64,000 bases of DNA, taken from positions 310,689-374,688 of the forward strand of contig LR732703.1 in the NCBI GenBank assembly GCA_902506565.1. The letters are read 5' to 3'. Origin of the DNA: Burkholderiales bacterium 8X. Lineage in GTDB: Bacteria > Pseudomonadota > Gammaproteobacteria > Burkholderiales > Burkholderiaceae_C. Of the stretch, positions 1-8,900 are shown piece by piece. The stretch's first letter is position 1; each line of letters opens with the position of its first letter. The notes under the pieces were generated by a model that searched no databases, was not told where the DNA came from, and was given only the letters and a program-made list of their open reading frames with translations. A program made the position numbers and the translations under genes.

Positions 1-69
1 GGCGAGGCGGGCGGCACTGGAGCTTGTGTCATCAGGCGATTGTCGTCACCTGCGGCCGCCGGCCATGGC

Positions 70-495
70 TCAGACGATGGTCAGGTCGACCTCGATGTTG
101 CCGCGGGTGGCATTGGAGTACGGGCAGACCTGATGGGCGGCGTCGACCAGCGTCTTCTTCTGCGCATCGTCGAGGCCGGGCAGGCTCACGGCCAGCTTGA
201 CCGCGATGCCATAGGCCTTGCCGCCGTCGGTCGGGCCGAGCGAAACCTTGGCGTCCACCGAGACATCGTCCGGCACCTTGATCTCGATCTTCGGGCCGAC
301 CGCCTTCATGGCGCCGATGAAGCAGGCCGAGTAGCCGACCGCGAACAGTTGCTCGGGATTGGTGCCGGGCTTGCCCGAGCCGGGCGAGCTGAGCTTGACG
401 TCGAGCGCGCCATCGCTGGTCTTGCCCGCGCCGTCGCGGCCGCCGGTGGTGTGGGCTTCTGCGGTGTAGAGCACCTTGTCGAGTTGTTTGGTCAT
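70..495 (-). CDS. ohr: Organic hydroperoxide resistance protein (OsmC/Ohr family)
   Basis: This is a thiol-dependent cytoplasmic peroxidase that reduces organic hydroperoxides. At 141 residues it has the normal Ohr length. The two redox cysteines are visible: one in VGYSACFIGAM (about C58) and one in HQVCPYSNATRGN (about C124), the Ohr rather than OsmC pattern. The start is supported by an AGGA ribosome-binding site a few bases upstream. It stands alone. No MarR-type OhrR regulator gene lies beside it within the window, although the gene is close to the left edge. Confidence 0.95.
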   Translation of the reverse strand: MTKQLDKVLYTAEAHTTGGRDGAGKTSDGALDVKLSSPGSGKPGTNPEQLFAVGYSACFIGAMKAVGPKIEIKVPDDVSVDAKVSLGPTDGGKAYGIAVKLAVSLPGLDDAQKKTLVDAAHQVCPYSNATRGNIEVDLTIV

Positions 496-622
496 GAGGG
501 TTCCTGTTGGAAAGGGTGGAGAAAGGTCGAGCAGAATCTAACGCACCACGGCAACCGGCGTGGGCGTCGGGTTGCTTGCCAAGCCGGAGCGGGAGCGGGA
601 GCGGGAACCGGCGCGCGGTTCT

Positions 623-1450
623 TCAGCGGCCCTCGAAGCGCGCCGGCCGACGCTCGATGAAGGAGCGCACGCCTTCCGCCGCGTCCTCGCTTTGCGAAAG
701 CCGCTGCTGCACCGAGATGAAATCCTGCACCGCGGCCAGCGGCCCCTCTTCGATCGCCTTGATCGCGTTCAGCCGGGTGGCGACCACCGCCAGCGGTGCC
801 TGCGCGGCGATGCGTTCGGCGATAAGCAGCGCTTCCGCGAATTCGCGGCCGGCCGGAACGACCCGCTGCACGAAATGGAGGCGCAGCGCTTCGGCGCTGT
901 CGAACTCGTCCGCCGTCAGCAGGTGCAGCATCGCGTTGCCGAAGCCGGCCCGCTCTGCCATTCGCAGCGTGGCGCCGCCGGTGGCCATGATGCCGCGCTG
1001 CACTTCCATCTGTGAGAAGCGGCAGTCGTCTGCCGCCACCACGATGTCCGCGCCCAGCATCAGCTCGATGCCGACCGTGAAGCAGATGCCCTTGACCGCG
1101 GCAACCATCGGCTTGGTGCGGCGCCGATAGTCCGGCAGCCCGAAATCATGCGGCTCCACCAGGCCCGGCGGGATCGCCTTCTCGCCGCGCTTCATGTACT
1201 CGGCCACCGCCGGCAGGTCGAGCCCGGCGGTGAAGTGGTCGCCGAAGGCATGCAGCAGGCCGACCCTGAGCGCCGGATCGTCGTCCAGCCGGGTGTAGGC
1301 CTCGGCCAGTTCGCGGAACATGCGCGGCGTCCAGCCGTTGCGCTTGGCCGGCCGGTTGATGCCGACCAGCAGCACGTGGCCGATCACCTGCGTATCGATG
1401 CAGCCTTCCGCCGGCGGCGAGCTGGCCTGGGGCAGCGCGGCGTCAGTCAT
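623..1450 (-). CDS. Enoyl-CoA hydratase/isomerase (crotonase) family protein
   Basis: A 275-residue crotonase-fold protein. The segment GIELMLGADIVVAADD matches the family's CoA/oxyanion-hole region, and the C-terminal helical part follows. The exact substrate cannot be read from sequence; short- or medium-chain enoyl-CoA or a related acyl-CoA is likely. Its start codon overlaps the stop of the upstream hydroxyacyl-CoA dehydrogenase gene in ATGACTGA (8 bases), so the two are probably translationally coupled and act in the same beta-oxidation or PHB-type route. Confidence 0.88.
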   Translation of the reverse strand: MTDAALPQASSPPAEGCIDTQVIGHVLLVGINRPAKRNGWTPRMFRELAEAYTRLDDDPALRVGLLHAFGDHFTAGLDLPAVAEYMKRGEKAIPPGLVEPHDFGLPDYRRRTKPMVAAVKGICFTVGIELMLGADIVVAADDCRFSQMEVQRGIMATGGATLRMAERAGFGNAMLHLLTADEFDSAEALRLHFVQRVVPAGREFAEALLIAERIAAQAPLAVVATRLNAIKAIEEGPLAAVQDFISVQQRLSQSEDAAEGVRSFIERRPARFEGR

Positions 1451-2294
1451 AGGCGTAGACGCCGCGTCCGGTCTTGCGGCCGAGCTGTCCGGCGGCGACC
1501 ATCTCCTTCAACAGGGGACAGGGCCGGTACTTGGAATCGCCGAACTGCTCGAGGTAGACCTCCATCACCGCCAGGCAGACATCGAGCCCGATCATGTCCG
1601 CGAGCTTGAGCGGGCCGATCGGATGGTTGCAGCCGAGCTGCATGCCGGCGTCGATGTCCTCGGCGGTGGCGAGCCCCTCGGCCAGCACGAAGAAAGCCTC
1701 GTTGATCATCGGGACCAGGATGCGATTCACCACGAAGCCGGGCGCGTTCTTGACAGTGATCGGCGACTTGCCGAGCCGGGTCGCCAGAGCCTTGACGGCT
1801 TCGTGCGTCGCATCGCTGGTGAGGTAGCCGCGGATGATCTCGACCAGCGCCATCATCGGCACCGGGTTGAAGAAGTGCATGCCGATGAAGCGGTCGGGAC
1901 GCGAGGTGGCGGCAGCGAGCTGCGTGATGGAGATCGACGAGGTGTTGGACGCGATGATGGTTTCGGGAGAGAGGAGCCCGTCGACCTGCTTCAGGATTTT
2001 GAGCTTGAGTTCGTGGTTCTCGGTGGCGGCCTCGATCACCAGTTGAGCAGCCTTGAGCTCTTCGTAATCCGTCGAGGCCTTGATGCGGCCGAGGGCGGCC
2101 GTCTTGCCCGCCTCGCTCATCTTGTCCTTCTTGATGAGCCGGTCGAGGCTGCTCGATATGGTTGCCAAGCCCTTGTCGACCGCCGCCTGCGAAATATCGA
2201 CCATCACCGCATTCACGCCGGCCACGGCGCAGGCTTGCGCGATGCCGTTGCCCATCGTTCCGGCACCGATGATGCCGACCGTGCGAATCTCCAT
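1443..2294 (-). CDS. 3-hydroxyacyl-CoA (3-hydroxybutyryl-CoA) dehydrogenase
   Basis: A 283-residue NAD(P)-dependent dehydrogenase that interconverts 3-hydroxyacyl-CoA and 3-ketoacyl-CoA. The N-terminal Rossmann motif GAGTMGNGIA, the NTSSISI segment, HFFNPVPMM and KNAPGFVVNRI are all typical of the short 3-hydroxybutyryl-CoA dehydrogenase (Hbd/PaaH) family. The frame stays open further upstream, but the ATG of MEIRTVG has a strong AAGGAG site and matches the usual family N-terminus. It is the first gene of a two-gene unit with the crotonase. Confidence 0.93.
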   Translation of the reverse strand: MEIRTVGIIGAGTMGNGIAQACAVAGVNAVMVDISQAAVDKGLATISSSLDRLIKKDKMSEAGKTAALGRIKASTDYEELKAAQLVIEAATENHELKLKILKQVDGLLSPETIIASNTSSISITQLAAATSRPDRFIGMHFFNPVPMMALVEIIRGYLTSDATHEAVKALATRLGKSPITVKNAPGFVVNRILVPMINEAFFVLAEGLATAEDIDAGMQLGCNHPIGPLKLADMIGLDVCLAVMEVYLEQFGDSKYRPCPLLKEMVAAGQLGRKTGRGVYAYD

Positions 2295-2420
2295 GGTTTC
2301 TCCTTCGAATGAAACGACGCATTGTGAGACACCGGTCGCGGCCCCGCGTTGCCGGCCGTGACAGCCGTCCATTACAGTGCCCGCTTCGTTCAACGTCTTT
2401 CCAGAAAGCGGACCGCTTCC

Positions 2421-3638
2421 ATGGCCACCATCGGCACGCCTTTGTCTCCCCATGCCACTCGCGTCATGTTGCTCGGCTCGGGCGAGCTCGGCAAGGAGGT
2501 GCTGATCGCGCTGCAGCGGCTCGGCGTCGAAACCATCGCGGTGGACCGCTACGAGAACGCGCCGGGCCAGCAGGTCGCGCATCACGCCCGCACCATCACG
2601 ATGAGCGATCCGGCCCAGCTCGAGGCGCTGATCGAGGCCGAGAAGCCGATGCTGGTGGTGCCCGAGATCGAGGCGATCGCCACGGCCATGCTGCAGCAGC
2701 TGGAAGACGCCGGCACGGTGCGGGTGATACCGACCGCGCGGGCGGCGCGCCTCACGATGGATCGCGAGGGGATCCGGCGGCTGGCTGCCGAAACGCTCGG
2801 GCTTCCGACCAGCCCCTATGTTTTCTGCGATTCGCTGGCGCAACTCCAGGCGGCCATCGATGGCGGCGCGGGCGCTCCGCCGATCGGCTATCCGTGCATC
2901 GTCAAGCCGGTGATGAGCAGTTCAGGCAAGGGCCAGAGCAAGATCGACGGCCCGGCCGATGTGCAGAAAGCCTGGGACTACGCGATGGCCGGCGGCCGGG
3001 TCAGCCATGGACGGGTCATCGTCGAAGGCTTCATCGACTTCGACTACGAGATCACCTTGCTCACGGTGCGCGCCCTGGACGCCGATGGCGAGTTACGGAC
3101 GAGCTTCTGCGAACCGATCGGGCATGTCCAGGTCGGCGGCGACTATGTCGAAAGCTGGCAGCCGCACGGCATGGCGCCAGCCGCCTTGCAGAAGGCTCAG
3201 CAGATCGCCGAGGCGGTCACCGGCGATTTGGGCGGGCAGGGGTTGTTCGGGGTCGAGCTGTTCGTCAAGGGCGACGATGTCTGGTTCAGCGAAGTCAGTC
3301 CGCGTCCGCACGACACCGGCATGGTGACGATGGCGACCCAGTGGCAGAACGAATTCGAACTGCATGCGCGCGCCATCCTGGGTTTGCCGGTCGATACCTC
3401 ACTGCGCAGCCCGGGCGCGAGCGCCGTGATCTACGGCGGCGTGGACGCGTCAGGCATCGTGTTCGACGGCGTGGCGGAAGCCTTGCAGGTGCCCGGCGTC
3501 GATGTGCGTCTTTTCGGCAAGCCCGAGAGTTTTGCCAAGCGCCGCATGGGCGTGGCCTTGGCGCATGCGACAGACACCGACACGGCGCGCCGCCACGCCA
3601 AGGATGCTGCTCGCCGGGTGAAGCCGCGGGCCGCCTGA
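2421..3638 (+). CDS. purT: Phosphoribosylglycinamide formyltransferase 2, formate-dependent
   Basis: PurT makes formyl-GAR from GAR, formate and ATP in purine biosynthesis. The 405-residue product has the ATP-grasp architecture: an N-terminal pre-ATP-grasp fold ([20 protein letters not shown]), the [12 protein letters not shown] nucleotide-binding loop, and the [15 protein letters not shown] segment that is diagnostic of the PurT/PurK group. The chosen start (MATIGTPLS) fits family length. The frame is open upstream but without a recognisable N-terminus. It is followed by a clear rho-independent terminator. Confidence 0.95.
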   Translation: MATIGTPLSPHATRVMLLGSGELGKEVLIALQRLGVETIAVDRYENAPGQQVAHHARTITMSDPAQLEALIEAEKPMLVVPEIEAIATAMLQQLEDAGTVRVIPTARAARLTMDREGIRRLAAETLGLPTSPYVFCDSLAQLQAAIDGGAGAPPIGYPCIVKPVMSSSGKGQSKIDGPADVQKAWDYAMAGGRVSHGRVIVEGFIDFDYEITLLTVRALDADGELRTSFCEPIGHVQVGGDYVESWQPHGMAPAALQKAQQIAEAVTGDLGGQGLFGVELFVKGDDVWFSEVSPRPHDTGMVTMATQWQNEFELHARAILGLPVDTSLRSPGASAVIYGGVDASGIVFDGVAEALQVPGVDVRLFGKPESFAKRRMGVALAHATDTDTARRHAKDAARRVKPRAA

Positions 3639-3676
3639 GGGCGCGGCTTTTCTTTGTCGATTCGCGTGCCCCAATG

Positions 3677-3702
3677 AAAAAAGCTCCCGAAGGAGCTTTT
3701 TT
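3677..3702. terminator. Bidirectional rho-independent terminator between purT and the RNA-binding protein gene
   Basis: A perfect 11-base inverted repeat, AAAAAAGCTCC / GGAGCTTTTTT, with a CGAA tetraloop. It has a T-run on each strand, so it can end transcription of purT from the left and of the convergent RNA-binding protein gene from the right. Confidence 0.9.
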
Positions 3703-3747
3703 GTCTTGGCGCCTCGAAGCGCTTGCAGCGATCGAGGCTTCGAGGGC

Positions 3748-4164
3748 TTAGTAGCCGCCGCGACCACCGCCGCCGCCGGAGCGACCGCCACCGCCGCCGC
3801 CGTAGCCGCCGCCGCCACCACCGTAGCCGCCACCACCGCCGCCGCCGTAGCCGCCGCCGCCACCACCGTAGCCGCCGCCACCGCTGCGACCGCCGCCGCC
3901 GGGACCGCGAGGCTCCATCGGACGGGCTTCGTTCACCGTGAGAGCACGGCCATCAAGGGGTTGGCCGTTGAGGCCTTCGATGGCTGCCAGCGCTTCGGAT
4001 TCGCTGCTCATTTCGACGAAGCCGAAACCCTTGGAGCGGTCTTGGCTTTCGCGTTCCATCATGACCTTGGCGCTGACCACGGTGCCGTATTGGCCAAAGG
4101 CCTCTTGCAGCGCGTTGTCGCGGACGGAGTAGGCGAGGTTGCCCACGTAAAGTTTTTTGCCCAT
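3748..4164 (-). CDS. RRM-type RNA-binding protein with glycine-rich tail
   Basis: A 138-residue protein with one RNA recognition motif (about residues 3-80) followed by a low-complexity Gly/Tyr/Arg tail. RNP2 (KLYVGNLAYSV) and RNP1 (SKGFGFVEM) are intact. The tail is built of repeated YGGGGGG blocks ending in RSGGGGGRGGY, as in cold-inducible Rbp proteins of cyanobacteria and betaproteobacteria. It probably binds single-stranded RNA, perhaps during cold adaptation. The start has a TAGGAG site. Confidence 0.93.
   Translation of the reverse strand: MGKKLYVGNLAYSVRDNALQEAFGQYGTVVSAKVMMERESQDRSKGFGFVEMSSESEALAAIEGLNGQPLDGRALTVNEARPMEPRGPGGGGRSGGGGYGGGGGGYGGGGGGGYGGGGGGYGGGGGGRSGGGGGRGGY
3790..3890. 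repeat. Tandem 21/24-base glycine-codon repeat inside the RNA-binding protein gene
   Basis: The element GTAGCCGCC recurs at 3802, 3823, 3847 and 3868, a spacing of 21, 24 and 21 bases, separated by CCG/CCA codons. On the minus strand each unit encodes YGG plus four or five glycines. The unit structure would allow in-frame gain or loss of copies. Confidence 0.85.
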
Positions 4165-4189
4165 GGAGGGACTCCTAATCAGACCAATA

Positions 4190-4218
4190 AAACTAGCGAT
4201 GGAGTCCCAGAATCACAA
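4190..4218 (-). promoter_or_regulatory. Possible sigma70 promoter of the RNA-binding protein gene
   Basis: On the minus strand TTGTGA and TAGTTT are separated by 17 bases. Transcription would start about 19 bases before the ATG, just leaving room for the TAGGAG ribosome-binding site. Only 4/6 and 3/6 bases match consensus, so this is tentative. The rest of the roughly 210-base gap to the next gene is AT-richer than its surroundings. Confidence 0.3.
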
Positions 4219-4375
4219 CTGACTGAAAAGCGCTGTGGCGCGAAACTGACCGATCACCGTATCGCGCCTTCGACTGAAAAATAGCCGGGACGCTCAGGCA
4301 TTGTCGTTCACTAGTGCAGATGCGGGACGAAAACTTTCGAATTTTTCTCATTTATTTGGGCCAATGCTCTTCGGG

Positions 4376-4591
4376 CTATCTCTTTCGGCGTAGTGGCGCC
4401 AGCAGATCCTTGAGCCCGTTGTGGTCGATCTCGTGCATCAATGCCAACAGGCGGCCGACCTCGCCCTGGGGAAAACCCTCGCGAGCGAACCACTGGAGGT
4501 AGTTGCCTGGCAGGTCGGCGATCAGGCAGCCCTTGTGCTTGCCGAACGGCATCGGGAGCGACACCAGCTTGTCGAGATCCTCGGCTTTCAT
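4376..4591 (-). CDS. DUF3820 family small protein
   Basis: A 71-residue protein with the compact sequence MPFGKHKG...LPGNYLQWFAREGFP characteristic of DUF3820 (PF12843). Members are small, and some have been described as quorum-sensing-regulated factors; the molecular role is not established. It follows the ABC permease stop by ten bases and probably sits at the end of that operon. Confidence 0.8.
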   Translation of the reverse strand: MKAEDLDKLVSLPMPFGKHKGCLIADLPGNYLQWFAREGFPQGEVGRLLALMHEIDHNGLKDLLAPLRRKR

Positions 4592-4601
4592 CGCAAGAGG
4601 C

Positions 4602-5447
4602 TCAGGCCTTGAAGCGCTTGCGGGTCAGGGCCAGGGCGATCCAGAACGAGACCACGGCATAGCCGGCGAGCACGGCTGCATGCAGCCACCAGTCGTCCGG
4701 CCAGCGATCCATGAAGAGCGGGCGCACCAGCGCGACCGCGTTCGACAGGGGCAGCCACGAGGCCACCAGCCGCACGCTCTCCGGCAACTGCTCCAGCGGG
4801 AAGAACACGCCCGACAAGAACATCATCGGCGTCATGAACAGGGTGAAGTAGTAGGTGAAGAACTCGTAGCCCTTGGCCAGCGCATTGAAGATCAACGCGA
4901 TGCACGAGAAGGTAATGCCCGACCCCAGCAGCACGAACCACGCGACCACGAGCTTCGGGCTGTGGCTGATGCCGAGGCCGAGCATCACGAAGAGGATCGC
5001 GGTGGTGGTGAAGATCGCCTTGAAGCCGGCCCACAGCATTTCGGCGAACACCACGTCGTCGAGGCCGACGGGTGCATTCATGATGCCGTCCCAGGTCTTC
5101 TGGACGTGCATGCGCGAGAACGCCGAATAGAGGGCCTCGAACGAAGCCGCGTTCATCGCGCTCATGCAGATCGAGCCGCTCGCGAGGAACAGGATGTAGG
5201 GCACGGCGACGCCCGACACCAGCACGGTCCCGACCAGCGCACCCATGCCGTAGCCGAAGGCCACCAGCCAGATCAAGGGCTCGGCGATGTTCCCGATCAA
5301 GCTGGGGATCGCGAGCTTTCGCCAGACCAGCAGGTTGCGCAGAAAGACCGGCCACCAACGGGTGGAAATCTGGGGCGCGCGCCAGATCGACGGCGTGGCC
5401 GCGCGCACCTCTTGCGCGGCGGATGAGGAGACGGGATGGCTGGACAT
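4602..5447 (-). CDS. ABC-2 type transporter permease (NodJ-like)
   Basis: A 281-residue inner-membrane permease with about six hydrophobic segments, including IAEPLIWLVAFGYGMGALV, LASGSICMSAMN and FMTPMMFLSGVFFPLEQLP. The last is the conserved ABC-2 motif near the fifth membrane segment. The start at MSSHPV gives the usual NodJ/DrrB length; the frame is open far upstream but that part overlaps the ATPase gene. Together with the ATPase it should export a lipo-oligosaccharide, lipid or drug-like molecule; the substrate is unknown. Confidence 0.88.
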   Translation of the reverse strand: MSSHPVSSSAAQEVRAATPSIWRAPQISTRWWPVFLRNLLVWRKLAIPSLIGNIAEPLIWLVAFGYGMGALVGTVLVSGVAVPYILFLASGSICMSAMNAASFEALYSAFSRMHVQKTWDGIMNAPVGLDDVVFAEMLWAGFKAIFTTTAILFVMLGLGISHSPKLVVAWFVLLGSGITFSCIALIFNALAKGYEFFTYYFTLFMTPMMFLSGVFFPLEQLPESVRLVASWLPLSNAVALVRPLFMDRWPDDWWLHAAVLAGYAVVSFWIALALTRKRFKA

Positions 5448-5500
5448 GTCGAATGGAGTCTCTGGTCGATGCACGATGGCGAGCTCGGTGGCCCCGCTCC

Positions 5501-6517
5501 TCAGCCGTCCTCGCGGATCTGGCGGCCGGTGAGCTTGAGGAACAGGTCCTCGAGGTTCGCCGGCCGGTGGAAGGTGCGCAGCCCGGAACGGCCGGACAGC
5601 TCGGCCATCAGGCTGCGGGCATCCTGCGTATAGAAGAACACGGTTTCCCCGCTGACCTCGACCCGCGCCGCGAAGCGCTTGAGCGGCGAGTCGGCCAGCC
5701 CCAGCGCCCCGTTGCCGTAGACCTCGATCACGTCGGGCTCGAGGTGCTCGGCAATCAGGTCGCGGGGACGGCCTTCGGCGATCTTGCGTCCGTGGTCGAG
5801 AACCAGCAGTCGCGAGCAGAGCCTTTCGGCCTCGTCCATGAAGTGGGTGGTGAGCAGGATCGACTTGCCTTGCTGGAGCAGCAGCTGCAAGCGCTCCCAC
5901 ATCAGGTGCCGGGCTTGCGGATCGAGGCCGGTGGTCGGTTCGTCGAGCATCAGGAGGCGCGGATCGTTGACCAAGGCACGCGCCAGCGACAAGCGGCGGC
6001 GCATGCCGCCGGACAGCTCCACCGGCTTGGCATCGGCCTTGTGCGAAAGCGATGCGAACTCCAGGAGCCGCGGAATGCGGGGCGCGATCTCCGAGCGCTT
6101 CAAGCCGAAGTAGCGGCCGTAGACCATCAGGTTCTCGGCGCAGCTGAAGTCCGGATCGAGCGTGTCGAACTGGCTCACCACGCCCAGCTGGGCCTTGATG
6201 GCGCGGGCATCGCCGGGCATCCGGAGACCGTCCAGCGCGCGGATCTCGCCCCGGTCCGGGGTGGTCAACCCGAGGCACATGCGGATCGTGGTGGTCTTGC
6301 CGGCGCCGTTCGGTCCGATGACGCCGAGGCATTCGCCCGGCGCGATATCGAACGAGAGGTCGTCGACGACCACGTTGTCGCCGAAACGCTTGTAGAGACG
6401 GCTGGCTTGGAAGAGCGGGGAGGTGGAGGGAGAAGGCACCGCCGCATTCTGGCTCAGGCCGAACGAGCTGCTAGCCGTGGGCTCGGCGGCTGTCGCTCGG
6501 CGCCTGGTCTCGCGCAT
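5501..6517 (-). CDS. ABC transporter ATP-binding protein (NodI/DrrA-like)
   Basis: A 338-residue ATPase with Walker [11 protein letters not shown], signature [15 protein letters not shown], Walker [14 protein letters not shown] and switch His in [13 protein letters not shown]. The C-terminal extension of about 80 residues is typical of NodI/DrrA exporters. The ATG start overlaps the 3' end of the upstream ABM gene by 47 bases. A GTG at 6439 (VPSPST) would remove a low-complexity N-terminus of 26 residues and is a credible alternative. The permease follows after 53 bases. Confidence 0.92.
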   Translation of the reverse strand: MRETRRRATAAEPTASSSFGLSQNAAVPSPSTSPLFQASRLYKRFGDNVVVDDLSFDIAPGECLGVIGPNGAGKTTTIRMCLGLTTPDRGEIRALDGLRMPGDARAIKAQLGVVSQFDTLDPDFSCAENLMVYGRYFGLKRSEIAPRIPRLLEFASLSHKADAKPVELSGGMRRRLSLARALVNDPRLLMLDEPTTGLDPQARHLMWERLQLLLQQGKSILLTTHFMDEAERLCSRLLVLDHGRKIAEGRPRDLIAEHLEPDVIEVYGNGALGLADSPLKRFAARVEVSGETVFFYTQDARSLMAELSGRSGLRTFHRPANLEDLFLKLTGRQIREDG

Positions 6518-6815
6518 GCAACCCGTAGTCGCGCACCACGCCGGCGATGCGAAGCCGATAGTCGAAGAAGACGCCTCCGCGTCCGGCCTTTTGCGCCCGC
6601 CGGTGCGAGTCGAGTTCTCGCCAGCGAGCGAGCGATGCCTCGTCGCGCCAGAAGCTCAGGCTCAGCATCTTGCCCGGCTCGTACAGGCTTTCGAAACGGT
6701 CGATGGAGATGAAGCCATCCATCTGCAGCAACTCTTCGCGCAGCGCCGCGGCCATCTGGAGATAGGTTTCACGCTGGCCCTGCGCGGGCCAGACTTCGAA
6801 GATCACGGCGAACAT
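6471..6815 (-). CDS. Antibiotic biosynthesis monooxygenase (ABM) domain protein
   Basis: A 114-residue protein of the dimeric alpha/beta ABM fold: [13 protein letters not shown] at the N-terminus, [23 protein letters not shown] in the core. Such proteins are cofactor-free monooxygenases or heme/quinol-handling enzymes. The start follows the first in-frame ATG that begins the domain. It lies directly downstream of the P450 gene and overlaps the ABC ATPase start, so P450, ABM and exporter may form one small oxidative-tailoring and export unit. Confidence 0.82.
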   Translation of the reverse strand: MFAVIFEVWPAQGQRETYLQMAAALREELLQMDGFISIDRFESLYEPGKMLSLSFWRDEASLARWRELDSHRRAQKAGRGGVFFDYRLRIAGVVRDYGLHARDQAPSDSRRAHG

Positions 6816-6834
6816 GGCAAGGCTCCTCGTCGGG

Positions 6835-8022
6835 CTAGTGGAAGACAGGCAGGCGCGCATTGACGGATGGCCGATAGTGCCAGCCGCGAGTCGCCTGTTC
6901 ATGCGGCTCGAAGCCGCGCTCCAGCAGGGCCTCGATGCCGGCCGCGACAATGCCGAAGGCCATCGCCTGCCCCGGGCACGCATGCGGTCCATGGCCAAAG
7001 CCGAACTGCCGGCGCGCGGCTCGATCGAGCAGGAAGTCGTCCGGCGCCGGGTTCGAGGCCGGGTCGCGATTGGCCGCGGCCAGGATGAGCAGGATCGCAT
7101 CCCCGGCCTCGACGCGGATATCGCCGATCGACAAGGGTTCGCAAGCGAAGCGGCGGGTGTTCTGGATCGGTGCGTCGTGCCGCGCCACCTCGGCGACCAG
7201 CGCCTCGAAGCCGTGCCGTCCCTGCAGCGCCGGGACCGGCAGCCCGGGTTCGCGGCCGAGCGCAACCCAGCTGTTCGCGAGCAGCGCCGCCGTGGCTTCG
7301 CAGGTCTGCGAGAGCAAGCCGACCAGGTTGGCAAGCCAGGAGCGCGGCAAGCGCGAGTCCGGCCAGGCGCGGCGGATGCTCGCCAGCAGACTGCCGGAAC
7401 CTTCGTTCGAGGCCGCCAGAGGCGCATGGCATAGCGCCTCGAATCGCGACATCAGGGCCTCGGCCGCGTTGCTTGCGACTTGGCGTTCGTCGCTTTTCGA
7501 AAGTGGCGACAGGCAAGCGACGAAATCCTGCGTCCAGGCATCGACATCGGTAAGGGCGGTTTCCTCGAATCCGAGCAGTTGGCCGACGCTTCGCACCGCA
7601 AGGCCGTTGCACCAACGTTGCAACGCGCTGGACGACGCGCCGCTGCCGTCCGGCATCTGCGCCGCGGCGATGCGGGTCGCCTCGCGAAACCGCATCGGGT
7701 CGACGGCCGCCAACGCGTGCTGCAGCACCGGCCGCATCGAGGCGTGCTGCGGCCCGTCGTTCATGCGCACCAGGTACCCGAAGACTTCGCCGGCCGGACT
7801 CGATGCGATGTTGCGCGGCACCGGCTCCGCGGCCGGCCGCACGCGCAGCGACGCATGACCGAGCAACGACTCGACAGCCTCGGCGCTGCTCGCCACCCAC
7901 AGCCCGAGCGCCGCGTCGAAGACCAACGGCGGACCGGCTCGAAGCGAGGCGTACCAGGGATAGGGATCGGGATGCGTGACCGCGTCCAGCGCATCCTTCG
8001 GCGGAGGAAGATCGTCGTGCAT
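6835..8022 (-). CDS. Cytochrome P450
   Basis: A 395-residue soluble bacterial P450. The heme-binding loop FGFGHGPHACPGQAMA holds the proximal Cys, the K-helix ExxR is seen in EVARHDAP, and IQNTRR and AANRDP match the usual downstream segments. In the I-helix the usual AGxET reads QTCEA, so the acidic residue is kept but the catalytic Thr position is Ala. The start at MHDDLPP fits. A second ATG at 8067 would add 15 residues but would come within six bases of the divergent regulator's start. Substrate unknown. Confidence 0.92.
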   Translation of the reverse strand: MHDDLPPPKDALDAVTHPDPYPWYASLRAGPPLVFDAALGLWVASSAEAVESLLGHASLRVRPAAEPVPRNIASSPAGEVFGYLVRMNDGPQHASMRPVLQHALAAVDPMRFREATRIAAAQMPDGSGASSSALQRWCNGLAVRSVGQLLGFEETALTDVDAWTQDFVACLSPLSKSDERQVASNAAEALMSRFEALCHAPLAASNEGSGSLLASIRRAWPDSRLPRSWLANLVGLLSQTCEATAALLANSWVALGREPGLPVPALQGRHGFEALVAEVARHDAPIQNTRRFACEPLSIGDIRVEAGDAILLILAAANRDPASNPAPDDFLLDRAARRQFGFGHGPHACPGQAMAFGIVAAGIEALLERGFEPHEQATRGWHYRPSVNARLPVFH

Positions 8023-8073
8023 GCGCCGAGTCTGGCCTTGCCATGTCTTCCACGCTTCGACTAGCATCGAATC

Positions 8074-8820
8074 ATGATTGCAGCCGATCGCTTGCGCCAA
8101 GTCGAAGTCGAAGTCGAAGCCGAGGAAACCCCGCCCAAGGATCCGGACGCGCAGCTCGCCCGCCTGGCGGGCGCCATCGCCGAACCCGCCCGTGCCCGGA
8201 TGCTGTGCTGCCTGCTCGACGGCCATGCGCGCACCGCGACCGAACTGGCCGCGGTCGCGGAGGTCGGCGCTTCGACCGCCAGTTCGCATCTGGCGCGGCT
8301 CAAGGCGGAGAGGCTGGTGGTTTCGGTGGCACAGGGCAAGCACCGTTACTTCCGCCTGGCGAGTTCCGACGTGGGCGCCGCACTCGAAGGGCTGCTGGTG
8401 GTGGCCGGCACGCCGCGCGCCGCGTTCCGTCCGGCCGCGCCCAGCCGGCTGCGCGCCGCCCGCACCTGCTACGACCATCTCGCCGGCGCCGCAGGTGTCG
8501 CGCTGCACGACCGGCTGCATGCGCAGGGTTGGCTTTCGATCGATCCGGCTGCCGAGGGCGGCTATCTCTTGAGCGACGAGGGCGCTGTCGGCTGCGAAAG
8601 CCTGGGCATCGACATCGCCCGGGCCGGGCGCACTCGTCGTCGCTTCGCCTGCGCCTGCCTCGACTGGAGCGAGCGTCGCCCGCATCTCGGCGGAGCGCTC
8701 GGCGCCGCATGGCTGGACCTCGCGCTGGCGCGCGGGTGGGTTCGGCGGGAGCTCGACGGGCGGGCAGTCACGTTGACTCGCCGCGCGGCGAGGGAGGTGC
8801 CGGAGCTGTTCGGCTTGTAG
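8074..8820 (+). CDS. ArsR-family winged-helix transcriptional regulator
   Basis: A 248-residue regulator. Residues of about 28-105 form an ArsR winged helix (ARLAGAIAEPARARMLCCL, then the recognition helix ASTASSHLARLKAERLV and the wing QGKHRYFRL). The long C-terminal part of about 140 residues is unlike metal-sensing ArsR and resembles larger two-domain members; it contains CACLDWSERRPHLGGALGAA. It is divergent from the P450 with 51 bases between start codons, so it probably controls the P450/ABM/exporter genes and itself. Ligand unknown. Confidence 0.87.
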   Translation: MIAADRLRQVEVEVEAEETPPKDPDAQLARLAGAIAEPARARMLCCLLDGHARTATELAAVAEVGASTASSHLARLKAERLVVSVAQGKHRYFRLASSDVGAALEGLLVVAGTPRAAFRPAAPSRLRAARTCYDHLAGAAGVALHDRLHAQGWLSIDPAAEGGYLLSDEGAVGCESLGIDIARAGRTRRRFACACLDWSERRPHLGGALGAAWLDLALARGWVRRELDGRAVTLTRRAAREVPELFGL

Positions 8821-8900
8821 GCCGCCTGGCGCTCACGCCGCCGCCGCCGCCTTCGTCCTTCGCGTAGCTCGGCTCGGCTCGGCTTAAGCCTTCGCGTTTG

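Noticed and set aside
1..69. A gene end at the left edge
   Set aside because: The 69 bases beyond the ohr stop are too short to support any call.
1320..2312. A 330-codon plus-strand frame opposite the dehydrogenase gene
   Set aside because: It is an antisense shadow of the hydroxyacyl-CoA dehydrogenase with Arg/His/Asp-rich sequence and no homology signals.
3939..4284. Small open frames on the plus strand opposite the RNA-binding protein
   Set aside because: They are products of the GCC/GGC repeats read on the other strand and carry no family motif.
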